The notes: generated from the sequence alone by a model not told the origin. Shown: positions 32,456-43,359, counted from the stretch's first letter. The stretch is 45,135 bases of DNA from Spongospora subterranea (GCA_900404475.1 OUQQ01000212.1:1-45135), one strand, 5' to 3'. Program-made: numbers and translations.

Positions 32456-32662
32456 TTAATGATGCGTCTGCAACTCTGGATCAGCCTTTATCAGATATTT
32501 GACTGTGATGTTGACCGTATCCCCCTCCTTGGGCACGGTGCATTGCGATGAAAAGTTGCAATGCACTCTTTTCAAGGATGGTGTGGCAGCACGAGAGGAG
32601 TAATGATTAGGGTTCCCAAGTACTGTCAGATAGTACATCATTGGATTCATAACCCTTCCCAT
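32456..32662 (-). pseudogene. small cysteine protein relic, ML-domain-like, copy 1
   Basis: ATG-started 68-codon frame. The core SLKRVHCNFSSQCTVPKEGD followed by alternating hydrophobic residues (VNITVKYLI) resembles the strand pair of an ML (MD-2/NPC2 lipid-recognition) domain. There is no signal peptide in the frame and the domain would be incomplete, so I treat it as a fragment. Its DNA is repeated in inverted orientation just downstream (32666-32893). Confidence 0.35.
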
Positions 32663-32665
32663 TAA

Positions 32666-32893
32666 TTGTTGTCGCCCACGAACTATCTCTTAGACGTGAT
32701 GATATCCTCTAGCGAAACCCTTACCCATCACTCCGCTCGTCTGCCTCATCGTATTTTGAAAGAGTGCATTGTAGTTTTCATCGCACGTATCCGAATGCAC
32801 TGCGGCCAAGACGGGGAATACTGTCATGACCGGTACTTGATCTGGTTTTTTAACATCCGAACCGGGCCAATGCTCAGGTCGGACAACGTCTAA
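32666..32893 (+). pseudogene. small cysteine protein relic, inverted copy 2
   Basis: The + strand here mirrors the - strand copy at 32456-32662: bases 32550-32600 match the complement of 32735-32785 closely (shared block GCGATGAAAA..CAATGCACTC). The encoded ILKECIVVFI...CGQDGEY...RYLIWFF lines up with the other copy's SLKRVHCNFS...CTVPKEGD...VKYLI. The two copies meet head to head near 32664. Both look truncated. Confidence 0.35.
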
Positions 32894-33282
32894 TTCCATA
32901 GCACTAACAGTGTCTCGAATTCCTGACGGTTTGTTGAACGTAAATTGGCATGATGTGGCTAAAGTTTGAGATATTGTGTCATCTGTGTCTCGAACTCTGA
33001 CAGGTTATACGACCCAGAATGGACATCAAGCAACGGCAGTTTCAAAATATCCACATTATAATGATATTAATCTTAGTGCCAACCAGCGCTGTCTCTCTTC
33101 AAAATATAGAACAACGCAATCTTAGAGAGAGTTGCAGAATAATACTGATTTTAACGGAAGGACCCTGAAAACTGCACCTCATACTGAGCGCACTTTTTTG
33201 CTCAAGCTAACATAAGCCATGTGCAGAACACAATCAAAGTTCTATCGAAGTGTTTCTATTGTAAGTGCAACACGATCATCGA
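32894..33282. other. intergenic region, HID1 upstream
   Basis: A 50-codon + frame from an ATG at 33018 begins with a signal-peptide-like stretch (IHIIMILILVPTSAVS). It may be an exon or relic of a secreted protein; no continuation found. Confidence 0.3.
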
Positions 33283-36200
33283 ATGGGCGCTGGTCCTAGC
33301 TCACAATCTGATACTGTGGACGATGCATCTGCTCGTATCTCCATCTTTACAAAATATAGTATTGCTCTCGTTGATGATGCGGCATGGGGCACACTGTGTT
33401 TTGATCTGCTTCGAGCTGTCAATCCTGAGTTATTACGTGGAATGCTGGTAGAATGCCCTTATAATCTTGCCATGCTGATGCTCAGGTATTTTCAGTGATG
33501 GGGGCATCACAATGTTTACTGAAAATAGACTGAATTTAGACTAGTCTCGGATTTAGAAAAGGCAATTGTTTCACCGACTCTTCTTTCAGGTGAATCTAGC
33601 CCAATATTCCTTAGTATACGTGTACTGTGCAGAATCATTCCTTTCGTTTTGGAAAGTTCTAGCGATCGCAGTATAGCAGGTTTTATGTGGGATGGCGAAC
33701 TTCCTTTGCCGAACTTTGATGCTTCAAACCGTGTTCTTGCGACGCACGTTCCGGAAAATACTAGGAATCCACATTCTAAGGAAACCACCGACGATGGAGA
33801 TAAATCCAGCTTAGGAGAACTCAAGGATGCACCACATGTCAGCAGTGATCTTGCGAATACCTCATCTACGGGTGAGGTGTCATCACCAGCTGCAAATTCT
33901 GCTACTGCAAAAGATTCGGGGTATTCTATTGAAAGTTCTGATCGCGTTCGCGAGAAGATAGACCCTGTAGCCCCTCGGCTTGTAAATGCGGTTTTACGGC
34001 TGCTGTTCATTCGAGACTTTACATTAGATTCTGCACCATCGGCACAGGAGCTTTATGATTTTGAGATTCCAGGCGTGGTTCATGATTCGCTTTGGAGCAC
34101 CAGCAACTCAGATCGTATAAACTGCAATCGAATCGAAGTATGGCTTCCTCTAATCTAGATGCTGCAACTTACTCCATATGCTGTAGCTACTACGCCTAGC
34201 AATTGTCTGTCATTCCATTGCAGTTTTCTCTTCACCCGAGCAATATAATCCTCACAAAAATCGGCTATTGGAAGCCACCCTGCATCATAATCTGATCAGC
34301 ACTTTGGTAGCATCTTTATTGAGCATAACTGTAATATGTAATAGTTGTTGGGTTTTGCATGAAATTTCATTCCTCCACAGTTGGATGCACAGGCTTCGAC
34401 CACTTCAAAATTCTTTTTCATGCAAGAGCTCCCCAACATTACTACTGCTAATCTAATATTGATCGCTCTACAAAATCTTATAGTTTTGCTTGATTTTCAG
34501 GTATTGCAAAGGTGATTCGTATTTTCTATTTGTTGCATGAGTTTCTGACCCATCTGTTTCTACTCGTCAAGCGAACTTTCTGCATCGAGTCCCAATCCAG
34601 TTCACACATTGCTGTTAGGCATGAAGTTACCTTCTACTTTTTCTCGGATTTACATCGGCTTAACTAGTCTTCTCAGTAATTCTGACACTTTAAATGGCGC
34701 TCCTTTTTCCAGAGTTCCAAAGGAGCTTGCCTGCCATCATGAGGTAAAGGGTTATATTAATTTCCTGTAAAGGTCATCTCAAATCAACCACTCAATCAGG
34801 TTTTCATTATGTNNNNNNNNNNTCGATCAGCCCGGAATTTTTAACTTATGTTTGCACTCGAGCTGAAAAGAAATCTCTTTTGCAGCCGCTTTTTTTCATT
34901 ATGTCTCGAAGCAAGAATGATCAAGGTTGGATTTCTGTTTTGAATAGTAATCAATGTTTGCTGAAAATATGCAGCTCTGATTGGGCTTGTTCATACTTGC
35001 GCCCTGATAATCCTCAAACTAAGTGATTCAAGAGATTTCGCATTAGCTTTTAACGAGTCTTGTAATGGATCTACGTTTTTTCTCAAGGATGGGAAGATTG
35101 TAACGTCAGCAAATGGTTAGCATCGTTCATTGAGGATTAGCAAAAGATAAATGTTTTTTCAGGCTGCTTTGCTGATATTTTTGTAATTGCAAGTTGCGAT
35201 ATAATTTCAAGTAATGCGCATGTGGAATCGTTAGATCACGTCCTTCTAACTGCCATGGTCAATATTTCTCCCTATGTTCGGTACTCTATGAACATTTGTT
35301 ATACTGAATAATTGCTCATAGAAAGTTCAGGGAATTATCTTGGTCCGCGTCTGAAGCAATCGTAGCTCTCTTCATCCTGGTAAATAGTTTGCAGATTATC
35401 CATTAGATGTGCCTCCCATCATGAAAGGTTCTATAGCTTGCGTCCGGCGACATCATCTGGTCGACGCGGACGTCGCCTCAATATGTCATGTACCTTTTGG
35501 AGATGATCAACAATTTGATTCAGTACCAATATAATGGTATAGAAACCATCTACTCAAAACCATTCTCACATTGCATTTAGGGAACGGCCGCCTGTTCTTC
35601 GTGATGGCTCAGAATGCCAACGTTTTTCTATCACTTGGATTACCAGCGTCTTCGATTCAGGGGTCAATGCATGATAATTCGTCCCAAGGTACAGTTAGAC
35701 ACTTGTTGTATTCACATACGGATATCAAGCAAGGCTTCGCAGGTAGTCAAGAAGAATCTAGCGCAGCACATCATCAAGTATGTTTCGGTTCATACTCATC
35801 GATAAATCCAGAATGTGAATAAGTCCCTTAGCAACCGTCCTTCGAGCCCATCGAATGTAAGCAAGGTAATTCTCAAGACAGCGATTCGCATGAAAATTGG
35901 GTAGAACCTTTCCTCTGAGAAGTGATAAAACCTCATTTGATTTCAAGGTAAACGATTGGAGGCGGAAATTCCCGCTTTCTACTGTTAATAAGATGCTGGA
36001 GTTCATACTTCCACGAATGAACGTATTATACGAGTCAAGGTAAAAGTGTGCTCAAAATTTTATCAGCTTGTTCAACCTCGTCACGCTCTCAGTGTTCCTT
36101 CCCATGAGGATTCACATATCATTGCGTTTTTTCAGTCGCAGACGCTGGTTGGAATTATTCCGTTGCCACATCCAATCATTGTTCGGCGTTATAGGCCATC

Positions 36201-36393
36201 TAAAAGCACGGTTCGTTTATTGTTCAAAACTGCTGTTTGCGGTATTAATAGTAGTACTCAGAGCGTGTGGTTCTCAAGCGTCATTTGGGGACAAATATTT
36301 CTGCGAAATCAAAAACATGTTGTTTTCGATCCAAGATCGATTCGGCTCTTCGCTGTCAGCGAACCTGTATCAAATGCTGGCACGTCTTCCTAG
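33283..36393 (+). CDS. HID1: HID1 family protein (Golgi/dense-core vesicle trafficking), multi-exon, contains assembly gap
   Basis: HID1 is a peripheral Golgi/trans-Golgi protein acting in secretory-granule and vesicle sorting. Start MGAGPSS fits N-myristoylation as in the animal protein. Readable exons include 33283-33485, 33600-34114, 34159-34182, 34224-34330, 34381-34500, one ending at 34743, 34800-34925 and one from 34975; the last runs to TAG at 36393. Matching blocks in order: WGTLCFDLL, LLFIRDFTLDS, GLTSLLSN, FLTYV, LIGLVHTCALIILKLSDSRD, NISPYV, LLEMINNLIQYQYNGNG, FFQSQTLVGIIPLPHPII and IWGQIFLRN. The stretch 34501-34640 and parts of 35290-35990 could not be spliced cleanly. The 10-N gap lies inside an exon. 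The middle is poorly conserved, so exact length is unknown. Confidence 0.8.
34813..34822. other. assembly gap (10 N) inside a HID1 exon
   Basis: The exon entering at 34800 reads Val-Phe-Ile-Met then the gap; after it the frame resumes as SISPEFLTYV. To keep the frame, the missing length must be 2 modulo 3 (for example 8 or 11), so exactly 10 is wrong. Comparison with the family suggests only a few residues are missing. Confidence 0.85.
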
Positions 36394-36691
36394 ATAATAA
36401 CTGTAATTGTATGTTTCCATTTACATCTATTAAAAGTTAAAACTTTCATATTTGAATTTCCTTGAAAACGCCATCAGAACATGCAGTATTGCCCAACTAG
36501 CCAAGGCTCTAACAAACCAGAAATTCCTCGTCCATCAAGTAGGCATGCGTATTGGAATTAGGCAAGTGCATAAAAACCTCAACACGTAGCTATCAGTAGA
36601 CCGGTTCGATTTTCTGGAATGGATATACTTTCAGCGACGACAAAAACATTGCTCAAAATTTTGGAGTTCTAACGTTGCTCCTCCAGGACTG
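36394..36691. other. intergenic region, no gene seen
   Basis: HID1 3' flank. No coding frame or motif recognised. Confidence 0.4.
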
Positions 36692-37088
36692 TCATCGGTC
36701 TCGAGAACCGCGCCCACGCACCAATTTGTCAAACCTTACGGCGAGTTGATTGAAATTGTAGAGGGAGTCGAAAAATGAAACACTGATGGTTTCGCCAAAT
36801 TCAACTGCTCTGCTACATGCACTATCTGACAAATCAGCTGAACAGAGTTGGTCATATATCGGCAAAAAACCTCTGTTCATGTTAATAAAAACGCAAACGA
36901 TGTCTAAACGAGTCAACTTTATTTGTTTTGGAGGTCGGAGACACACATGACAGGATCTGAGGGCTATTTATTAAGAAAACACCATAACCCTCCTCCAAAA
37001 CGTCAGTCGTTTTCAGTATTGCAAAAATCCATGTCATCAACCAGCTGCCTAAGACAAAAGAACATAGCAGCTGAGAATCCATCAACAT
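36692..37088 (-). CDS. possible small secreted protein, 2-3 exons
   Basis: An ATG at 37088 starts a frame with a hydrophobic leader (LLCSFVLGSWLMTWIFAIL). A GT at 36966 and an acceptor near 36922 join it in phase to the frame ending at 36692, which contains LCSADLSDSACSRAVEFGET then SVSFFDSLYN. The two-Cys-then-Gly-then-strand pattern is a little like the ML-domain relics at 32456-32893, also on the minus strand. A canonical GTAAGG donor near 36745 suggests a further exon. All of this is weak; no family is certain. Confidence 0.35.
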
Positions 37089-37393
37089 GAATTGAACCCA
37101 AAACCATTTATAAAGCTAAAGCCGTTGCCATCTTGATCCGAACAACATCAGATCATTCTGGGCCGTCAAGATGACGTGGACTGTACCCACTTGCCCTCTG
37201 GAATGATCTGAAATCTCGTGCCTCAGTGCGACAGCCAGTTGCGCATATTTGTGTTATGCGCTCAACACAGTGCGGAGAAATGTGAACGGTCAAGGGCCTG
37301 CTCTGCTATTGTCAAACGGGTTTGAAAGCGGTTACGACTACCGGATTGTTAGGATTAGGTCACCCTCAACCATAAATGGCATATCGAGCTGGG

Positions 37394-39234
37394 ATGAACA
37401 ACAGCCGGCGTCAATTTTTTGTCACCATTATATTGGTGCTGACCGTTATTGACGCTCTTCAGCGTGGCAGGGATTTCTATCGGATTTTGGTGAGATGTGC
37501 CGTCGTTTGCTATGAGGAAGTTATCTGAAATGGAACAGGGCGTATCTCGTAACGCTGACCAAGAAACAATAAAAAAATCGTATAGGAAGCTGGCTATCAA
37601 ACTTCATCCAGATAAAAATCCAGATAATGAAGAGGCCAATCAAAAGTTCATGGAAGTCAATAATGGTATCAACAATCAGGTTGAAGTCAACTATCAGCCT
37701 CAATTGTTTCTGCAGCATATGAAGTCTTAAGCGATCCCCAGAAGAAGGAAATATATGACAGGTATGGCGAAGAAGGTCTTAAAGCTGGGGGCGGAGGTCA
37801 AGGCCAAGGCCACTCTGGCGGAGGGCACGGTTTCCATTACAGAGATCCATCTGATCTATTCAGAGCGTAACGATGCCTTGTTTTAATCATTATGGGCTAT
37901 TTTTAAAACTGTTGAATTAGGTTCTTTGGGGGTGGAGGAGAAGATGCCTCCGGTTTCCATTTCGAGACTGGGTCTTTTGGACAGCAAACCCGACAAAGGC
38001 CGGCTCCAAGTTTATTCAAAAACTCTCGGGTAGTTGAACTTGACGAGCGAAATTGGGATAGTTTCATCAGACGAGATCAGGTTAGTTTTTGTGGTTTTGC
38101 TGCTGAATTTTTCTTAAACACACCGATCTAGGATGTTGCTTTGGTGATGTTTTATTCTCCTCAGTGTGGTCACTGTCACAAGGCAGCTCCTCAAGTAATT
38201 AAAATTGCAGACAAAATGAAAGGCGCAGCCATTATCGGTGCTGTCAACTGTGGAATGAATGGAGATTTATGTCAACAGTTTGAGGTAGCTTGCTGTTCTG
38301 GTATGGGTGGATCTCTTATCTTCATGAATTCAGATTTCTCATTATCCGACTATGAAACTGTTCCATTACCGTATGCACAATCAACCTGAAGATATCCCAG
38401 CTAAAGGTGGGAAAATGTTCACTGCAGTTTCCGATGCAATACCGTCGTTTGTCACGAAACTTGATCAGTCCTCATGGTTTATGTTCCAGCGGTAAGAACT
38501 AATTTGAAAAATGTCACGCTTTTGCTTATATTCATTTTGGATATAGGCAGACGACCAAGCCACGAGTTGTTTTTCTAACGAAATCGGCCACAATTAGTCC
38601 CCTTTTGCGATCAATATCGCGCGAGTTTCGCGACACAATTGCTGTTGGCCAAGGAAACTTGCACGACCCAATTTTTGCCCAAACGTTTAAAGTTCAACCC
38701 GATCAGTCGTTACCAAAACTGGTGTATCAGTCTAGGTTGTCAAATGGGGTTCTAAAATCAATATTGTATAAGGGCGAGTTAGAATACAAGCCTCTTCAGA
38801 CGTTCCTCAAGGCAATGCTGAAACAGTATCCAAATCACGTCAGTGGTGAAACGAACAGCAAACCTGGCGATGATATAGCCCGTTTTGAGTCGAAGAAGTC
38901 ATTGTCACGCTCTGGCATCAATGTCATCTTGTGCACGGACAACGACAGCATTGACAAACAATGGACGAGCGCATTATCCGCTTTATCTAAGCGATACGCG
39001 AATGATCCCGTCAAATTCTTTTGGGGCTCATCAACGTCTCCAGATCTCAAGCAGTTTTCCATCAAGGGTACGGCGTTATTGATGTGGATGTCGAAAAAGA
39101 ACAAATTTGCCATTGAGTCTTCTGCGAGTGCGTCGAACATCGATGCTCTCATTTCATGGGTTGATCGCGCTATTGGCGGCGATCTGAGGCTCAAAGACCT
39201 CAGCGAACTCACACAAGAGAAATCTGAACTTTGA
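37394..39234 (+). CDS. ER-luminal DnaJ-thioredoxin protein (ERdj5/DNAJC16-like) with KSEL tail, 7 exons
   Basis: Exons 37394-37489, 37539-37665, 37716-37866, 37921-38080, 38132-38284, 38334-38491 and 38547-39234 give 510 aa. A signal peptide ([14 protein letters not shown]) is followed at once by a J domain with the HPD motif in [17 protein letters not shown] and [21 protein letters not shown] Gly/His-rich hinge follows, then a thioredoxin domain with active site CGHC at residues 190-193, and a second, non-catalytic thioredoxin-like region. The last residues are EKSEL, a KDEL-type retrieval signal. It probably recruits the ER Hsp70 (BiP) and acts on disulfides of misfolded clients. The layout is that of DNAJC10/DNAJC16-like proteins, with fewer thioredoxin domains than ERdj5. 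Confidence 0.9.
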
Positions 39235-39267
39235 GTACAACAAAACTTCATTATAAACTGTTTATCT

Positions 39268-39628
39268 CCTGCCACCGATTACTTGTACATTTCGAAGGTT
39301 TCATCGTTATTCGCTTCTCACGAGTCGTTTATTCTCAAACAAGGATCGGATCAAGCACTAGACTCAATTCTGAAGGAAATCGAAGGGGGCGCGGGGAGTG
39401 ATGTTGGAGCGTTTTACAGCGCACTCCATGCCCGGGTGCTGAATCATCATGCCATTGGAAATTACCTATACGAACCTTTAGTGATAGATATACTGAGAAT
39501 GAGCTCTCAGAAAGGGTTTGTGATCCATACGTGTATGTGATTCCATCTATCGCCTTGCGGGAACCGCTGGCGCTACTGTAGGTTCACATACTTGCACGAC
39601 GAGTTCGTTGATGCCAGAAATGTTTCTT
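39268..39628 (+). pseudogene. unassigned coding-like fragment
   Basis: A frame open from about 39247 to 39540 (with GSDQALDSILKEIEGGAGSD) has no ATG at its start. A GT at 39531 and a TAG acceptor at 39580-39582 join it in phase to TYLHDEFVDARN and a stop at 39628. It starts only ~30-50 bases after the DnaJ stop on the same strand, leaving no room for an upstream exon. It is probably a gene remnant or a misjoined exon. No family recognised. Confidence 0.3.
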
Positions 39629-40202
39629 GATTGTGCACATTACTAGCAAGAATAACAACCACCTGTTTTTGAGACTAATTGGCTTATATTTGTGCACAAT
39701 CGCATTCTGATCATTGAAACACCCACGACGACACTTGCCAGACCATTTTTGTGAGAAAACATAATTCGAGTATGAAAGAGAAATAGGGTAGGTCCCGATC
39801 GCACCGGAGAATCGCCAACCACAACAGTTTCCTCCTGCCATTTGACAATCTGCACGCGACAGGAAGTATTCGACATGTTCAGGCCTGGCACCGCATTCAG
39901 CCTGGTACTTAGTTATTGCCTTCAAGACCTGGCATTTATCAATATTCAGAAAAGAAGGTGTTTGAGAGCCTGATCATCGCCGACGACAATGGCATTCTTC
40001 ATTGACTTTCTCCCGCAATATGCAAAGCGCAGCTGCTCCGAGATGATCAGGAACCTATTCTTTCACAAGGCACATCCTAACGAGATTCCGAACACCGTAT
40101 CGCCTTAAAAACGAATATAGATCTGCATCGTGATTCATTACAAGCTAATCGGGAGAGGGCCTGGGCGCGTTTGAAGTTTAATCAGAATAATACTGTGAGG
40201 AT
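39629..40202. other. intergenic region, no gene seen
   Basis: Minus-strand frames near 39584-39925 are Cys-containing but start without ATG and match nothing I know. Confidence 0.35.
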
Positions 40203-40990
40203 TTATTGTACAAAAGAGGGAATATGAGGTGGAACGTGCTGCGATGCTGGAGGGGGCATTTTATGCAACCTTTTAACATGCCTCCTCATCGTGCTGTTCC
40301 TGCTAAAAAACTTTTTACAATGAGGGCACCGAAAAGGTTTTTCTCCTGTGTGAGATCGTATATGGTCTTGTAAATGGCAATATTGAAACCTGGCAAGGCA
40401 ATACAGTTGGAAATCATTTCTCGAAAATACGTCAACCGAAACACATACCTTTTAGGGCAATATGGGCAAGCATGAGTTCCTGAATGGCGTATCGATGTCG
40501 TTTGCCCTACGACCTTCGACTGCATGTTCTGGGATGGCTCGATCTTGGCTGTGACAACATTTATAGCTTTAGCTGGCTTCATGGTACCAGAACCCCTGGA
40601 CATCGAACCACTGCGTCCATCATCGAGAAAATCTTCTTCATCGCTGCTGCTTTCCGGAATTCCATTAGCTTTGGTGGCTTGTACCAGCAAGCTCATCGCT
40701 GACAGTTGGTTTAGGTTCGGTTTTTGGCTTTGTAGATATTTTGCCAATACGTAGCAAACGCCCAACGGTAAAGGCGGTTCCACACATCTCTGAAGAACTT
40801 TGGCCGGCGACATGTTGTCGTCATTTGCGAATTCTCTGATAATCGCCCTTAACACGCCAAACGTTCCGAGTCCTTCATTTAATAAACTCTGTACTATGGC
40901 GTCTAACCGATCTGCTTCAAGCCTCGTTTCAGATTGAACATGACTCGAAAAAAATTCCCGGACATCAGTGCTGTCAGGCCATTCATCCAT
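40203..40990 (-). CDS. C2H2 zinc-finger protein, 2 exons
   Basis: Exon 1 (40990-40449) starts at the ATG giving MDEWPDSTDV; the frame runs further up only through a non-ATG codon. Exon 2 (40389-40203) follows a 59-nt GTATGT...CCAG intron, total 242 aa. The join completes the first finger (CPYCPKRFQYCHLQDHIRSH), followed by the standard linker HTGEKPFRC and the second finger CPHCKKFFSRNSTMRRHVKR plus Leu-His. The N-terminal ~150 residues contain a helical region and an acidic Ser patch (ESSSDEEDF). Probably a nucleic-acid-binding regulator. The first finger is one residue short of the usual spacing. A frame that ignores the intron reads 245 codons but loses both fingers. Confidence 0.85.
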
Positions 40991-41943
40991 GCCCAAATAA
41001 CTATAACCAGGACAGACGATCAATACGTGTACCTGACGTTGAGTTGCTTTTGAATCACCTTACAGGAAGTTCGAGTACACTATTGGATCTTCCGCACCCG
41101 ATTGCTGCTGTATTGGTACGGGCTTACTTGAGATTGGTGCTAAAATCGAGACACCATTCACTACTGTATCTGAATCGAGTCCAGACGCGGTTCAGCGATA
41201 GTTTGTTGGACCTTATATCATGTGCGTATAGCTCACCTTTGACAGGCGCAAAGGAGACGGCAACACTCAAAAAAAGATATTCCGTGCCGTCCAGAAAACC
41301 TGTATAATAATACGTGCAAACGCGGCGCCGATTGCGACAGTGATGATATCAGCTAGGAATATCAAAACCCAAGGCCTGTTGGAGCGCCCAGAAGTGATGA
41401 GCTGCACAGCCAGCCAGCCAGCCAGCCAGGTTGGGTAGGTAGCTGCACAGCCGCGTTGGCTGTGGTTGTATTGACTGAATGCCCGCAGTGCACCGACAGG
41501 TCACGGCAATCTGGCCGCTGACACCCCAGTCACGGTTGGATTCAGCAACCGTCACACCCCGACTGTCCGAGGAAGCGTCGACAGCAGCTGTCTCTGTGTC
41601 CCAACTGCACTCTCCCCGCATTATGCCGATGGGCTCTTGCTGTTCGACTACTACACCACACCCCCGTTCATTGCAGCTGTGTGCACCTCACTCCAATCCG
41701 TGGTTGGTTGCGGTGACGGCTATGCCTATGAGCTTAACCTGTTACCATCACCAGTCTGGTAACGTGCATCCCGGTCGTTCACGACAATTTCTTACTAACG
41801 TCAAACGCCATCAAAAATTCTCTTCTCACTCAGAATCACGTCCAATCTGCAATCACTATATGTGGTAAACAAAGAAAGGTTATAATGTATTCTGCGCATT
41901 GTGCCCCCCCCCCCTCCCGGTTCAATCCACCGAATAACTCAGT
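40991..41943. other. intergenic region
   Basis: Frames 41044-41307 and 41479-41868 (the latter with an ATG, Ser/Pro/Thr-rich) have no domain and are not supported. It contains the CAGC microsatellite at 41407-41430 and a run of 13 C near 41905-41917. Confidence 0.4.
41407..41430. repeat. CAGC tetranucleotide microsatellite
   Basis: About six tandem CAGC units, flanked on both sides by AGCTGCACAGCC, so the array sits inside a short direct repeat. Confidence 0.85.
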
Positions 41944-43359
41944 ATGGTATTGAAACGTATACACCTCGGAGTTTTGAGTGGGAAATGCGCCGAAAATTAC
42001 ACTACAGTGGTGGTGTGTGGCAAGGTACCCAAGTCGCTGGTTAAAATGACTATGGACGATGACCTCGTCGTTAGTTGCCTGGATGCCATTTCCACAACCG
42101 TTTCGCCAGCGCCATCACTGATCGGAGTACGTGACCCGGTCGTCTGGCTAAAATCGCGGCCGGTTGAGGAATCCAACTCGTCAACGTGTTTGATTGACGC
42201 TTTGCCGGCGTGCGAAACATACGCCAATTTGGGCTCAATTTCGGTGTGCGTCCCAGCATCATTTATCCCTTTTGGGTTGCGTCCCGTCCATTGTGGTCCA
42301 TCTGTAATCTATTTAAATGCGGAAGATCCAGCATTTTATTTGCAAAAGCTCCCGAGCCCAGTTCTAACGTTATGGGTTCTTTGTCGTAATGACGAAATGA
42401 CAGGTTGGGTCGCACGCCGCCTCTGGGAGACATCGTTTGCACGAAATGTCGCTCTGCGAGTGGTCGACACAGGCAAATTTGAGTTACTGGCAACGAAAGA
42501 TGGCCTGGAAAATATTCTTTACGATGGAGTGAAAATCGAAATGCCTGATATCGTTCTTGTTCGAACTGGGGCTGCGATTGATTACTTTGGTCTCGCCGTT
42601 GTCCGACAACTTGAAAAAATGGGTGTCACTGTTCTGAACGGCTGTCAAAGCATTGAAATCTCTCGTGATAAGCTTCAGACAATGCAAGTCATGGCTGCTC
42701 ATGGGCTTCCAATAGCCAAGACTCTACTCGCCAAGTTTCCAATCAATCTGAAAGTTGTTGAAGATCATTTCGTATACCCAATTATCGTGAAGAAAAGTTC
42801 CGGGTCCCAAGGCAAAGGAATTATTTTGGTTAAGGATCATGAAGACCTTGAAGATTTAGTTGACCTATTGGACCCCAAGGAACCTTTAATATTCCAGGAG
42901 TTTTTGTCCCACAGCAAAGGCAGGGATCTGCGGGTCCTGGTTGTTGGTGGACGCGTTGTGACATGTATGATGCGCGTTGCAAACAAAGGTTTCAAAGCCA
43001 ACGTCCATCAAGGAGGAAGTGTTCGTCCAGTTACTATATCGCCTCAAGTTGAGTGGCTCGTTCTGGAGGCTACACGCCTAACCGGGCTGGACATCGCTGG
43101 AGTCGACTTGCTTATCGACAAAGACACCTATAAGATCTGCGAAATCAATTCGTCCCCGGGATTCGAAGGTCTTGAAAAAGCCACAGGTTTCGACGTTGCC
43201 TCCGCGACGCTAGCCTATATCAACCTTCGAATGGGCCTGTATCGGATACCTCGCCGGCGCAATGCGAAACCTTCGCAGACCTCACTTGAGGTCGAAGTCG
43301 AGCATCATCATCGCACAGAAAACAAGACCCTTTCATCATCGTCCGAAATAAATCTATGA
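41944..43359 (+). CDS. RimK-like ATP-grasp ligase, intronless
   Basis: 471 aa from ATG 41944 to TGA. Residues ~1-135 are a poorly conserved N-terminal region. From ~140 comes the pre-ATP-grasp domain (DIVLVRTGAAIDYFG). From ~235 the ATP-grasp fold follows: EISRDKLQTMQVMAAHGLPI, the glycine-rich loop VKKSSGSQGKGIILV, FQEFLSHSKGRDLRVLVVGG, KANVHQGGSVRP, DIAGVDLLI and the metal-binding EINSSPGFEGLEKATGFDVA near residue 400. These match RimK closely. RimK-type enzymes join amino acids such as glutamate to proteins or small molecules (ribosomal S6, NAAG, coenzyme F420). The substrate cannot be told here. The lack of introns and the strong bacterial likeness are odd for this locus. Confidence 0.9.
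   Translation: MVLKRIHLGVLSGKCAENYTTVVVCGKVPKSLVKMTMDDDLVVSCLDAISTTVSPAPSLIGVRDPVVWLKSRPVEESNSSTCLIDALPACETYANLGSISVCVPASFIPFGLRPVHCGPSVIYLNAEDPAFYLQKLPSPVLTLWVLCRNDEMTGWVARRLWETSFARNVALRVVDTGKFELLATKDGLENILYDGVKIEMPDIVLVRTGAAIDYFGLAVVRQLEKMGVTVLNGCQSIEISRDKLQTMQVMAAHGLPIAKTLLAKFPINLKVVEDHFVYPIIVKKSSGSQGKGIILVKDHEDLEDLVDLLDPKEPLIFQEFLSHSKGRDLRVLVVGGRVVTCMMRVANKGFKANVHQGGSVRPVTISPQVEWLVLEATRLTGLDIAGVDLLIDKDTYKICEINSSPGFEGLEKATGFDVASATLAYINLRMGLYRIPRRRNAKPSQTSLEVEVEHHHRTENKTLSSSSEINL

Noticed and set aside
36205..36255. short GT-AG intron in the last HID1 exon
   Set aside because: The frame is open through it, and removing it (GTTCG...AATAG) would bring a stop into frame, so I keep it as a small insertion.
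38885..39275. plus and minus alternative frames inside the last DnaJ exon
   Set aside because: Shadows of the true frame, which runs to the KSEL end.
41479..41868. 129-codon ATG-started frame upstream of the ATP-grasp gene
   Set aside because: Ser/Thr/Pro-rich without domain, next to microsatellite sequence, with a competing open frame on the other strand.
41918..41935. GGTTCAATCC, like a tRNA T-loop
   Set aside because: No pairing T-stem, anticodon arm or acceptor stem can be drawn around it.
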